Below, one piece after another: positions 20,943 through 32,024 of a stretch of 64,000 nucleotides of DNA (positions are counted from its first letter, which is position 1; the number at the start of each line of letters is the position of its first letter). Below the pieces are notes generated by a model. It was given only the letters and a program-made list of their open reading frames with translations. It made no database searches and was not told the DNA's origin. The stretch comes from Brackiella oedipodis DSM 13743. Lineage in GTDB: Bacteria; Pseudomonadota; Gammaproteobacteria; Burkholderiales; Burkholderiaceae_B. Location of the stretch: assembly GCF_000621025.1 (NCBI RefSeq), contig NZ_KK211206.1, positions 389,498-453,497 on the forward strand, read 5' to 3'. The position numbers and the translations under genes are program-made.

Positions 20943-21218
20943 ATGCCAGAGGCTCAAGTCACCCAAGCACGTATTGCCCAAATCGAGCAACGCCTGCAAG
21001 CGTTGGCGCCTTCGCATCTCGAAATTATCGATGATTCACACAAGCATCACGGTCATGCCGCCAATCAACAAGGCGCCAGCCATTTCACGGTGCGCATTAG
21101 CAGCCCACAGTTTGTCGGCTTGTCCAGAGTGGCGCAGCAACGATTGGTATATCAGCAGGTTCAGGATCTCATGCCCTTCCCTGTGCATGCTCTGGCCATT
21201 CAGGTCATCCCTGAGTAG
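20943..21218 (+). CDS. BolA-family protein
   Basis: A 91-residue single BolA/IbaG domain, with the conserved histidine segment DSHKHHGH and the helical pair ending VHALAIQVIPE. BolA proteins usually pair with a monothiol glutaredoxin to bind a [2Fe-2S] cluster. AAGGAG lies just upstream of the ATG. In this neighbourhood (yciB-bolA-parvulin) it is a common betaproteobacterial arrangement. Which BolA paralogue it is cannot be told. Confidence 0.92.
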   Translation: MPEAQVTQARIAQIEQRLQALAPSHLEIIDDSHKHHGHAANQQGASHFTVRISSPQFVGLSRVAQQRLVYQQVQDLMPFPVHALAIQVIPE

Positions 21219-21374
21219 ATCATACCTTGAAATCTGTGGCTTTGCCCTGAACTAGTGATAATGCTTAGTTACAAATGCGAATATTCAATGCTTGAATAAA
21301 CAGGTATGATTATCCGTTAACGTAACGATTAGATTTCTATCATTTATACATTTATAAACTAACCAAGGAACTGT

Positions 21375-22202
21375 ATGAAATTAATTAAACCCTTAGCAAT
21401 TGTGACCGCGTGTGCCCTCGCCATGCCAGCCATGGCCAAAGACGTCGCCACTGTCAATGGCCACGGCATCCCTCAAGAAGTCTTTGACTCTCAAATTGCC
21501 ATGCTAGAGAGCCGCGGCGCCCCTAACTCTCCAGAGTTACGCAAAGAATTGCTAGAAGATTTAATTAAACAAGAATTACTCTCCCAAGAGGCCGAAAAAG
21601 CTGGCACCGAGAAAGAAAAACGCGTCCAAGACGCCCTTGAAGCCAGCAAAAAACAAATCATCATGACGGCCTTTGTCGGTGATTACCTCAAAAAACACGA
21701 GCCTAGCGAAGACGACATCAAAGCCGCCTATGCTGACCTCGAAAAATCCGCCAAAAATCAAAAAGAATATAAGGTTCGCCACATCCTCGTCAAAGACGAA
21801 GCTCAAGCCAAAGACCTACTCAAACAAATCAAAGCCAAGAAAACTAGCTTTGCTAAAGCGGCCGAAAAATCAATAGATACCGGCACCGCCAAAGAAGGTG
21901 GCGAACTGGGATGGGCCCCTGCCGAAAGCTACACACCACCTTTCGCAGAAGCCGTCAAAGCCGCCAAAAAAGGCGAATTGCTCGACAAACCCGTTAAATC
22001 ACAATTTGGTTATCACATCATCGAGGTCGAAGATAGCCGCCCATCCAAGGTGCCTAGCTATGACCAAAGCAAAGATGAACTCAAACAAATGCTTTCTCAA
22101 AAACAATTGGCTGACTATTTAAGCGAACTTCGCCAAAAAGCCAAGGTAGAAAGCCATCTTGACGACAAAGCACAAGACAGTAAAGACGCTGACAAGAAAT
22201 AA
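21375..22202 (+). CDS. Secreted parvulin-type peptidyl-prolyl cis-trans isomerase
   Basis: A 275-residue protein with a signal peptide (cleavage near AMA, residue 21), an N-terminal SurA/PrsA-like chaperone region (about 24-120) and one rotamase domain (about 130-225) with the motifs VRHILVKDE, GGELGW and SQFGYHIIEVED. It should assist folding in the periplasm. The C-terminus is charged and Lys/Asp-rich. AAGGA stands upstream of the start. It has one parvulin domain, whereas SurA has two, so it is not called surA. Confidence 0.92.
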   Translation: MKLIKPLAIVTACALAMPAMAKDVATVNGHGIPQEVFDSQIAMLESRGAPNSPELRKELLEDLIKQELLSQEAEKAGTEKEKRVQDALEASKKQIIMTAFVGDYLKKHEPSEDDIKAAYADLEKSAKNQKEYKVRHILVKDEAQAKDLLKQIKAKKTSFAKAAEKSIDTGTAKEGGELGWAPAESYTPPFAEAVKAAKKGELLDKPVKSQFGYHIIEVEDSRPSKVPSYDQSKDELKQMLSQKQLADYLSELRQKAKVESHLDDKAQDSKDADKK

Positions 22203-22221
22203 GCATTTCATGCTTAGCCTT

Positions 22222-22245
22222 AGCCGCCGCCATTCCTAGGCGGCT
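22222..22245. other. Hairpin after the parvulin gene
   Basis: Stem AGCCGCC / GGCGGCT with a 10-nt loop, 20 bp after the stop codon and upstream of the main terminator. No T-run follows. Confidence 0.45.
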
Positions 22246-22264
22246 AGTGGTTAAAAGTCCTTAC

Positions 22265-22297
22265 AAAAAGCCCTTGTCCATAGACAAGGGCTTTTTT
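22265..22297. terminator. Bidirectional terminator between the parvulin gene and ligA
   Basis: A 14-bp stem AAAAAGCCCTTGTC / GACAAGGGCTTTTT with a CATA loop and T-runs on both strands. It can end both the plus-strand parvulin transcript and the minus-strand ligA transcript. Confidence 0.9.
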
Positions 22298-22387
22298 GCA
22301 CAGATGAGTTAGGGCAAGCGCCGCTATTTAGGCGTGGCCTGAGCTAATTTGGATTGCCTGGAATTGAACCGCCGCGACGGTGGCACC

Positions 22388-24451
<2,064 letters not shown>

Positions 24452-24463
24452 TCAGTTTTTGAC

Positions 24464-24494
24464 CACAAAAAAAGGTGCTGCAGTGGAGCACCTT
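24464..24494 (-). terminator. Terminator-like hairpin between zipA and ligA
   Basis: On the minus strand: 8-bp stem AAGGTGCT / AGCACCTT with a 7-nt loop followed by seven T residues. It lies 20 bp after the zipA stop and about 25 bp before the ligA start, so ligA expression would depend on readthrough or a very close promoter. Confidence 0.8.
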
Positions 24495-24513
24495 GTTGGC
24501 AAACGCTGGCGAT

Positions 24514-25917
24514 CTAGACAAAGACCCTGGCGTTGCGTTCGGAACCTGGCTGCAAGCCAGCGCGTTGCAATTGCTTATATAAATCATACAATTGGGCATC
24601 GACCATTTGCAACGTACTGTCATTTTGCAGGGGTTGATCCTGGTCATCCACAATTGTAGCCCGTAGGTATTGGGCCAAGTCACGCGCGGCGGCCGCCATT
24701 TTGCCAAAGGCTTGGGGATCGGCTGGACTATTCGGCACGTCAATCGATAAGGTGATATTTTCGACCTGATTGCCCTCTACGGCGGCCAGCGGCATACCAT
24801 CGAACAGTAAGACAAAGCATGGAATGCCTTCCGCATTGCACCACGCTAGAGTTTGGGCATAATCCACAAAGGAGCGACGACGCACTAAGTCCACCACAGA
24901 GTTGAGGGGATGCGGTTGATCTAATTTGAGGGTCACGCTGACCTGAGCATCGAGACGCGCGCATTTGCTGTCTAAATCACGCGCCTGATAAATCAGTTTG
25001 CTCCAATTAGGTTCCTCGATGTCGGCTTCAAATTGGCTCGCTAATTCGTCGGCAATCATGCAGACCTTGGATTTATGAATCTCACTAATCGGACCTTGGC
25101 GGTTGGCCAATATCAAGGCCATTTGCACCCCATTGTACTGTTTGTCGTCCTGCGCATATTGCTGCAATTCACCTTGCTCGGTCATTGGGAAATAACGAAT
25201 GCGCTTATCTTCGGCATACGGATAGCGATCGATAAATGCTTGTAGCTGCTGACCGGGTACGGGCTGGTTAAAGCGGACATCTATCACGGCTTCGGTGGTC
25301 GGGTCCGGCTCATTATCTGGCTGCTCATGCATGATGGACTGCGTTGTAAGGCGTTCTTTGGCTTTGGCGCCCACGGCAGGCATTTGCGGTGGTTGATAAT
25401 GTGCTTGACTAGAAGCACTAGGGGTACTAGGGGTACTAGAACTGCTCGCACTGGTGCTGGCACTGCTCGCGCGGCTTTGGGCAAAGTGACCGTGCTCAGC
25501 ATGGCTAGCGGGGCTACTCGTGTGATTTGGCGCTGCGTTCGCCTCGGGCACGCTGGTCGTGGCCGCCTGAGCTGAGACTGGGGATTCTTGCGCACCAAAA
25601 TGGGGGGTGTCTCTGTGATTGCTAGCCGTCTGCGGCGTCGCGCTTGGAGCTGGACGCGCTACCGGGTCACTACGCTCGGAGCGCGAACCAAAGCTAGGCT
25701 CAGCACTATAGCCTGACTGAGCACCAAGATTCTGCGGGTTCGCGGCCGGATAGCCCTCACCTTCTTGGGATAAAAGGGGATCAATGGCATGCTCGCTGGT
25801 ATCGAAATTCTTGTTGAGTCGCTTTTCGGCACGTTTATTCTGGAACCAGTTATAGCCCAATACTAAGCCAATCAGCACTAGTCCGATTATTATTAATCCG
25901 ATTTGTAAGTTATTCAT
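24514..25917 (-). CDS. zipA: ZipA-like cell division protein
   Basis: A 467-residue protein with an N-terminal membrane helix (about residues 4-23) and basic patch (NKRAEKRLNK), a long linker rich in Ser, Ala, Pro and Thr (about 45-200), and a C-terminal ZipA FtsZ-binding domain (about 205-460). ZipA anchors FtsZ to the membrane at the division site. The linker replaces the Pro/Gln linker of E. coli ZipA and contains an in-frame 9-bp DNA repeat (25417-25439). Location between smc and ligA supports the call. Confidence 0.88.
   Translation of the reverse strand: MNNLQIGLIIIGLVLIGLVLGYNWFQNKRAEKRLNKNFDTSEHAIDPLLSQEGEGYPAANPQNLGAQSGYSAEPSFGSRSERSDPVARPAPSATPQTASNHRDTPHFGAQESPVSAQAATTSVPEANAAPNHTSSPASHAEHGHFAQSRASSASTSASSSSTPSTPSASSQAHYQPPQMPAVGAKAKERLTTQSIMHEQPDNEPDPTTEAVIDVRFNQPVPGQQLQAFIDRYPYAEDKRIRYFPMTEQGELQQYAQDDKQYNGVQMALILANRQGPISEIHKSKVCMIADELASQFEADIEEPNWSKLIYQARDLDSKCARLDAQVSVTLKLDQPHPLNSVVDLVRRRSFVDYAQTLAWCNAEGIPCFVLLFDGMPLAAVEGNQVENITLSIDVPNSPADPQAFGKMAAAARDLAQYLRATIVDDQDQPLQNDSTLQMVDAQLYDLYKQLQRAGLQPGSERNARVFV
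25417..25439. repeat. In-frame 9-bp tandem repeat in the zipA linker
   Basis: ACTAGGGGT is repeated at 25417-25425 and 25426-25434 with a partial third copy. It encodes part of a Ser-Thr-Pro run in the disordered linker, so copy number could change without a frameshift. Confidence 0.6.
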
Positions 25918-25980
25918 TCAAAAAATCCTAAGGAGCAATGTTTTTAACTGACAAGTATGCCATAAATAATTATTACAAAT

Positions 25981-28900
25981 TTATACTTGATTTACTAAAT
26001 GTACAGCCGCCTCGACGTCAACGGCCACAATTCTGGAGACGCCCTGTTCTTGCATAGTAACACCAATTAATTGTTTGGCAATCTGCATGGCAATTTTATT
26101 GTGTGAAATAAATAAAAATTGGGTTTGATCGCTCATGGACTCCACTAAATTGGCATAACGACCGGTGTTAGCGTCATCCAGTGGCGCATCGACCTCATCG
26201 AGCAAGCAGAATGGTGCAGGGTTTAGTTTAAAGAGCGCAAACACTAAGGCCGTCGCCGTCAGGGCTTTTTCACCCCCAGATAACAGGTGAATGGTGCTGT
26301 TGCGTTTGCCTGGTGGTTGCGCCATGACTTGGACACCGGCATCCAGAATCTCGTCACCCGTCATAATCAGTTTGGCTTCACCGCCTCCAAATAGGCGCGG
26401 AAATAGCTCCGCAAAGTGCCCATTGACTTGATTGAAGGTCGCCTGCAATAACTCTCTCGTTTCTCGGTCGATTTTACGGATGGCCTCTTCGAGCGTATCG
26501 ATGGCTTTTTGCAAATCATCTTGTTGCTGATCCAAGAACGCTTTGCGCGCTTGTGCTTGTTGCAATTCCTCTAAGGCCGCTAAGTTTACAGCGCCTAAGC
26601 CATCGATTTGTTTTGACACTTTTTGGACTTCACTTTGCAGCCAACGTGGATTGGACCATTCCTGATCTTTGTCTTGCAAAAATTGTGCCATTTGCTGGCG
26701 ATCGACGGCTTGCAAATCGATTTGCTCGGCAAACTGCTGCATTTGCAAGCGCGCAGCCTGCTCGTCCAGTTGTAATTGGGTAATGGCGTCACGACTGGGT
26801 TGAATCGATTGCTCTAATTGCAGACGGGTTTCTTCGGCTTGACGCAATAAGGCTTCTAAGTTTTCGAGTTCGATACGGCTGGCCTGTAAATGCTCCTCTT
26901 TGATGGCGCGCTCTTCGAGAGCGTCTTGTAAGGCGGCTTGAGCGGCTTGCGCATCATAATCATCCAATTGCTCAGTCAGTGTGGCGAGTTCATGCTCATG
27001 TTGTTGTACTTGGCGTGCCGCTAACTCCTGATTGCGTTGGAGCTCAGCTTGGCGTTGATTTAAGGCTCGAGCTTCGTAAGCCATTTCTTGCAATTGTTTC
27101 TCGGCATCGTGTACCTGTTGACGCTGAGACTGTAACTGCGCTTGCAGTACCTGTTCTTGCTCTTGACTCTGGTCTAACTGCATGGCTTGCTCTTGGGCTT
27201 GTGCCTGCAGCTCTTCTAAATCCAATTGATGCTGAGCCAAGCTCGCCTGCACCTCTTCGGCTTGCAAGCTAAGCTCCTGCCACTCCTCATCGAGGCGTTG
27301 TGACATTTTTTCGGCTTGGGCAATTTGTTGGCTTAATTGCGAATGCTCAAGCTGCAAATGATGTTGGCGTGTTGTCAGTTCGGAGAGTCGTTGGCGCGCG
27401 GCGGGCATGCTTTGCTGCACCTGTTGTAACTGATTATTGGCACGCGCCGCGGCACTCTCGCATTGCTCTATGATGAGCGCCTGCGCCTTGATTTCGAATT
27501 GCAAATTTTTGATTTCTTGTTGTCGGCTCAGCATGCCGGCCTGCTCAGAATCAGCCGCATAAAAAGACACGCCACAGGCATCTACCATATGCCCTGATTT
27601 AAGGACAAAACAAGCCTGTGCCGGCCATTGATCTCTCTGATCCAAAGCACCTTGTATGCTATCGGCCAGATAAACATGCTGCAACCAATGACTGAGTACG
27701 GCTTTGACGTCGGGATCCGCACAGTGCAGTAATGACAGCAAGGGCTTGAATTGACCCGTGCTTGGGCTGGCGACGCTCTGCATAGTTTTGCAAAAAAACA
27801 CGAGGCGTTGCTTAGGCGCCTGCGCCTCGAGGTCACAGAGTTGCTGCAACTGCTGGACTTGCAAAGCGGTGAGTTTCTCTCTGAGCACCGCTTCGAGAGC
27901 CGTCTCCCAGCCTGCTTCAATTTGCAATTGTCCTAATAAACGCGGGGCTTGAGAAAACCCGTGTTGCTTGAGCCAAGGTTCAAGCTCGTTATTGGCCAGC
28001 ACGTCTTCTTGTAATTTTTGTAAGGCCTGCCAACGCGATTCCAAGCGTGTGTGATGCTGTTGTGCTTGTTGTAATTGGGCTTGCTTTGCTTGGCGCGCCT
28101 GCTCTAAGTCAGGGATTTGCTCTTCGAGCTCTTGCAGTCTGGCTTGGGCTTCTTGTAGCGATTGTTGCAATAGGTCTTGTTCACCTTGCAGTTGCTCGAG
28201 GCGAGCGTGATCTGGGCTTTGCAGGGTATTTTTTTCTTGGCGCAGGCGCTCTTGGCGCTGTGCGAGCTGCTGCGATTGCCGTTGCTGACCTTGCACTTGT
28301 TGCTGTAATAATGCGATTTGGCGCTCCACATGATGCACTTGTGTGCGCAACTGCTCGCGCTGCTGCTGTTGTTGCTGATAGTCAGTTTCGAGTTGCGGCA
28401 ACTGTTGTTGCAGCGTTTCTAGGTCGATATGCGCCTGCTCTTGCTTGGCCTGAATGACTTCTTTGTCTTCGCTTAACGCCTCTAAACGCTCTTGATTATA
28501 TTGGTCTTGTTCGTGCCATTCTTGGCGTTGTTGCGTTAGCTGTTGTTGGCGCTCGACTAAACGCTGCATGGACTCGGTCACATGACGCTGCTCCGCTTCG
28601 AGGCGGCTGACCAAACTACTGGCTTCGTACATCGCCGCTTGGGCGCGGTGCATATCCTCGGCCGTATCGTGATGACTTTGGCGACGACTCTCAACCTCGG
28701 CCTCGGCATGGCGTAATTGCGCTATTGATGACTCTAATTTTAGGGTTTGCTCGGCAATTTGAGCTTTATGGGTTTGGTAACTTTGTTGTGCTTGTTGCTC
28801 GCGAATGTACCAGAGCAGATGTTGTTTTTGTTCGCCCTCGGCTTGCAAGTCTTTGTAGCGACGCGCTACGGCCGCTTGCTTTTCGAGGTGTTCGAGCTGA

Positions 28901-29508
28901 TTGCTTAGCTCACTGAGAATATCTTCGACACGGGTTAGATTATCGGCCGTATCGGCTAAGCGATTTTCGGTTTCACGGCGCCGCTCCTTGTAGCGCGAAA
29001 CGCCGGCGGCTTCTTCGAGGTAGACGCGCAATTCCTCAGGTTTGGCTTCGATTAAGCGATTAATCATGCCTTGACCAATTATGGCATAACCCCGCGAACC
29101 TAGCCCTGTGCCCAAAAACAAGTCATAAATATCGCGACGCCGTACTTGTTGACCATTGATCAAATAACTACTGGTACCGTCGCGGGTTAAGATGCGCCGT
29201 ACAGCAATTTCTGAATAACTGCTCCACTGTCCCATGGCACGGCCGGCAGAATTATCAAAAATCAGTTCGACAGAGGCTCGACCCGCCGGTTTACGATGCG
29301 CTGACCCATTAAAAATCACATCCTGCATGGATTCGCCTCGTAACTCTGAGGCTCGACTTTCTCCGAGGACCCAACGCACCGCATCAATAATATTGGATTT
29401 GCCACAACCGTTGGGACCGACCACCCCGACCAATTGGCTTGGGATCGCCACTGAAGTGGGATCCACAAAGGATTTGAAGCCAGAAAGTTTTAATTGAGTT
29501 AAACGCAC
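25981..29508 (-). CDS. smc: Chromosome segregation ATPase SMC
   Basis: A 1175-residue SMC protein. Walker A is GPNGCGKSN (31-39). Two very long coiled-coil arms (about 170-500 and 690-1010) flank a hinge near 515-670, and the C-terminal ABC signature LLSGGEKALTA with Walker B CLLDEVDAPLDDAN completes the ATPase. The arms are strikingly rich in glutamine (runs such as QQQQQREQL). It heads the smc-zipA-ligA group on the minus strand. ScpA and ScpB are not in the window. Confidence 0.97.
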   Translation of the reverse strand: MRLTQLKLSGFKSFVDPTSVAIPSQLVGVVGPNGCGKSNIIDAVRWVLGESRASELRGESMQDVIFNGSAHRKPAGRASVELIFDNSAGRAMGQWSSYSEIAVRRILTRDGTSSYLINGQQVRRRDIYDLFLGTGLGSRGYAIIGQGMINRLIEAKPEELRVYLEEAAGVSRYKERRRETENRLADTADNLTRVEDILSELSNQLEHLEKQAAVARRYKDLQAEGEQKQHLLWYIREQQAQQSYQTHKAQIAEQTLKLESSIAQLRHAEAEVESRRQSHHDTAEDMHRAQAAMYEASSLVSRLEAEQRHVTESMQRLVERQQQLTQQRQEWHEQDQYNQERLEALSEDKEVIQAKQEQAHIDLETLQQQLPQLETDYQQQQQQREQLRTQVHHVERQIALLQQQVQGQQRQSQQLAQRQERLRQEKNTLQSPDHARLEQLQGEQDLLQQSLQEAQARLQELEEQIPDLEQARQAKQAQLQQAQQHHTRLESRWQALQKLQEDVLANNELEPWLKQHGFSQAPRLLGQLQIEAGWETALEAVLREKLTALQVQQLQQLCDLEAQAPKQRLVFFCKTMQSVASPSTGQFKPLLSLLHCADPDVKAVLSHWLQHVYLADSIQGALDQRDQWPAQACFVLKSGHMVDACGVSFYAADSEQAGMLSRQQEIKNLQFEIKAQALIIEQCESAAARANNQLQQVQQSMPAARQRLSELTTRQHHLQLEHSQLSQQIAQAEKMSQRLDEEWQELSLQAEEVQASLAQHQLDLEELQAQAQEQAMQLDQSQEQEQVLQAQLQSQRQQVHDAEKQLQEMAYEARALNQRQAELQRNQELAARQVQQHEHELATLTEQLDDYDAQAAQAALQDALEERAIKEEHLQASRIELENLEALLRQAEETRLQLEQSIQPSRDAITQLQLDEQAARLQMQQFAEQIDLQAVDRQQMAQFLQDKDQEWSNPRWLQSEVQKVSKQIDGLGAVNLAALEELQQAQARKAFLDQQQDDLQKAIDTLEEAIRKIDRETRELLQATFNQVNGHFAELFPRLFGGGEAKLIMTGDEILDAGVQVMAQPPGKRNSTIHLLSGGEKALTATALVFALFKLNPAPFCLLDEVDAPLDDANTGRYANLVESMSDQTQFLFISHNKIAMQIAKQLIGVTMQEQGVSRIVAVDVEAAVHLVNQV

Positions 29509-29696
29509 TATGAATTAATAGAAAAAATAAAAAGGTTACAATGTTTCAGTAGATTTAATAAGTCAGTTATTTTAACCTAGCTGTTTACCGAAGGGTTGTG
29601 ATGTATTAAACCTGTACAATTACTAAAATTTCTCATAAGCAAATTACACACTGTGTCTTGGGTTTTTTCTAGCACAGTCAAACAATTGGAATCGTC

Positions 29697-31001
29697 TTGA
29701 AAAAAGGGTTTTATTTAGTTTTATTGGCACAGGCATTATCATCGTTGGCTGATAATGCTTTATTTATTGCTGCCATTGCATTAATTGCCGAACTTCAGGG
29801 TCCCGAGTGGATGACCCCGATCATGAAGTGGTTTTTTGCTTTTGCTTACGTGATTCTTGCCGCCTACGTCGGCGCTATTGCCGATAGCTTCCCCAAAGGC
29901 AAGGTCATGTTTGTGACCAATGCGATCAAATTGGGCGGCTGTCTCATGATGTTTGCCTTTGGTTTTTTAGATCATGACAACCCCATGCTACACGCTTATA
30001 TTGTCTGTCTGGCCTATGGGGTCGTGGGGATTGGTGCCGCCGCCTACTCCCCCGCCAAATACGGCATTGTCACAGAGATGCTCGCCCCCAAAGACCTGGT
30101 CAAGGGCAATAGTTGGATCGAGGGGCTGACCGTAATCTCCATTATTCTGGGCGTGGTGTTTGGTGGTTTTTTGACCAATTCACATTATAAGGATTGGCTA
30201 CTTAATCTACCCATCATCCATATGAGTGCCAATACCCAAGCCGAAGCAGCCATCATTATTATTGGTTTTGTCTATGTCTTAGCTGCCCTGTGCAATCTCT
30301 CTATTCCCAATACCCATTTCAAATATCCCAAACAAGAAAAAAATCCCGTCCAACTCACGCGTAATTTTGCACGTTACGTGGTCGTGCTCTGGCGCGATCG
30401 TGTCGGTCAAATTTCATTAGCGGTCACCACCCTATTCTGGGGCGCAGGCGCCACCATTCAGGTCTTGGTGTTGGAATGGGGTAAGGTGCATTTAGGTATT
30501 AGTATTTCTGAATCGGCCAATCTTATGGGCATTACCGCCGTAGGTACCGTCATCGGAGCTTCGCTAGCGTCTCGCGTGCCCCTCGAAAAGTCCCTACATG
30601 TCTTACCTGTCGGCGTGATTATGGGGCTCTCTGTGCTCTTGATGATTGTCATTAAGTCGGATTGGGCCGTGATTAGTACCCTAATTTTTATTGGTGCGCT
30701 CTCAGGCTTTTTTGTAGTGCCCATGAATGCCTTATTACAACACCGTGGCCATGTGCTGCTCTCGGCGGGTCATTCCATTGCGGTACAAAACTTCAATGAG
30801 CAGCTCAATATCCTCCTCATGGTCGGTATTTATACCATCTTAATTAAGTTCCATTTCTCAATCTATGCCATTATCACGTTCTTTGGTCTCATTGTGACCG
30901 TCTTGATGGCGCTGGTGATTGTCTGGAATCGCAATAACGAAAAACATTTTCCAGAGGTCTATGCAGAGATTGGCGATACCAGCCACGGTCGCAAGCAATA
31001 A
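29697..31001 (+). CDS. lplT: LplT-type lysophospholipid transporter (TTG start)
   Basis: A 434-residue major facilitator protein with about 12 helices. The segments SLADNALF and GIGAAAYSPAKYGIVTEML are the hallmarks of LplT, which flips lysophospholipids across the inner membrane for reacylation. The frame begins with TTG at 29697 (MKKGFYLVLLAQ) with GGA about 8 bp upstream. The acyltransferase Aas that usually works with LplT is neither fused nor adjacent here. It converges on the uracil-glycosylase-like gene and shares its terminator. Confidence 0.9.
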   Translation: MKKGFYLVLLAQALSSLADNALFIAAIALIAELQGPEWMTPIMKWFFAFAYVILAAYVGAIADSFPKGKVMFVTNAIKLGGCLMMFAFGFLDHDNPMLHAYIVCLAYGVVGIGAAAYSPAKYGIVTEMLAPKDLVKGNSWIEGLTVISIILGVVFGGFLTNSHYKDWLLNLPIIHMSANTQAEAAIIIIGFVYVLAALCNLSIPNTHFKYPKQEKNPVQLTRNFARYVVVLWRDRVGQISLAVTTLFWGAGATIQVLVLEWGKVHLGISISESANLMGITAVGTVIGASLASRVPLEKSLHVLPVGVIMGLSVLLMIVIKSDWAVISTLIFIGALSGFFVVPMNALLQHRGHVLLSAGHSIAVQNFNEQLNILLMVGIYTILIKFHFSIYAIITFFGLIVTVLMALVIVWNRNNEKHFPEVYAEIGDTSHGRKQ

Positions 31002-31018
31002 GCCTGTGATCACCTCCA

Positions 31019-31057
31019 AAAAAAGCGCCGTTGGCTCAGCCAGAACGGCGCTTTTTT
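31019..31057. terminator. Bidirectional terminator between lplT and the uracil-glycosylase-like gene
   Basis: A perfect 14-bp stem AAAAAAGCGCCGTT / AACGGCGCTTTTTT with T-runs on both strands. The stop codon of the minus-strand gene lies in the right arm. Confidence 0.92.
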
Positions 31058-32024
31058 AGGCTTGTCGCAAATGGCGTAAATCCTGCCACGTCTGCGCTTT
31101 ATAGGCTTGATTCAGCAACAAATATTGCGGATGATGGGTGGCGATCACCGGCGCTTGCCAGCCATTGGGACTTTCATAAGTCAAGCGTTGCTGACGCCAA
31201 TCGGACAAATTGCCCTGTAGCTCCAAAAGACGACCCGCCACATTACCAAAGGCAATAATCACTTCTGGACGACAGCGCTCGAGCTGCTCCTTAAATACGG
31301 GCAGGCAGGCCGCAAAACTCGGCTCTTGGATAGCAGTCGTAAACGAATGGCATTTCACTAAAGGCGTGATCATGACCTCTTGTGCCTTCATATTTAAGGC
31401 AAACAAAATATTTTTAAACAATTCGCCGACTTTACCTGATAGCGGCACACCGGCACTGTCATCCTGACCCGAAGGGTTCTCAACCACAAACATAAAACGG
31501 CATGTTTCGGGCGCGCCTGCTAAGGCATTAGAAAACACCGGTTGATCCCGCTCAGCCCCTAGGCTACACGCCTGGCAAGTTTGCACATAATCAGTCAGTT
31601 GCTGCCAGGACATTTGTGTAAAATCGGGGAGCTCCTGAGCGACGGTTAAGGCCTGAACGCTGTTTTCAGGAGCTGACAGCGCCTGTCTAGGATCTTTCTT
31701 GCGTTTAATATCGCCAGCCGCATGAGTGCTCTGTCTAGGGGGCGGCACCGTGGCTGCCTTAGCCGACGCGCTTGCCGCGCTTGAGGTCGCTGCGGGCGTC
31801 GACGATGGTGTCGGTGAAGCCGCACTTAAGCCTGCCCTGGCTGCCACTGGGTGACTCGACGGCGCTACCGTAGCACCATGAGCCCTGGAGGCGGGAGTTG
31901 AGGTGTTGGCAAGCTCTGTATTTTGTGCTGGCGCTAAATCACTCCACTGCATTGACCATAAGGCCGGAATATTATGCTCTTCTAGCCATAGTAACTGTAA
32001 GGCACTGAGCGGCAACTTTTTCAT
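31056..32024 (-). CDS. Uracil-DNA glycosylase superfamily protein (family 4-like) with altered motif A
   Basis: A 322-residue protein. About residues 30-125 form an Ala/Ser/Pro-rich linker; the enzyme domain is 135-322. The four cysteines expected for the family 4 iron-sulfur cluster are present (C150, C153, C225, C240). Motif A, usually GEAPG or GEGPG followed by two acidic residues, reads VENPSGQDD (181-189). Motif B is HHPQYLL (297-303). Family 4 enzymes remove uracil from DNA. The altered loop makes specificity or activity uncertain. It is translationally coupled to tsaB-rimI by a 4-bp overlap. Confidence 0.8.
   Translation of the reverse strand: MKKLPLSALQLLWLEEHNIPALWSMQWSDLAPAQNTELANTSTPASRAHGATVAPSSHPVAARAGLSAASPTPSSTPAATSSAASASAKAATVPPPRQSTHAAGDIKRKKDPRQALSAPENSVQALTVAQELPDFTQMSWQQLTDYVQTCQACSLGAERDQPVFSNALAGAPETCRFMFVVENPSGQDDSAGVPLSGKVGELFKNILFALNMKAQEVMITPLVKCHSFTTAIQEPSFAACLPVFKEQLERCRPEVIIAFGNVAGRLLELQGNLSDWRQQRLTYESPNGWQAPVIATHHPQYLLLNQAYKAQTWQDLRHLRQA

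Noticed and set aside
22340-22387. tRNA-like T-arm sequence (GGTTCAATTCC on the minus strand) near the ligA 3' end
   Set aside because: The stem around the loop does not pair and no acceptor, D or anticodon arm can be built.
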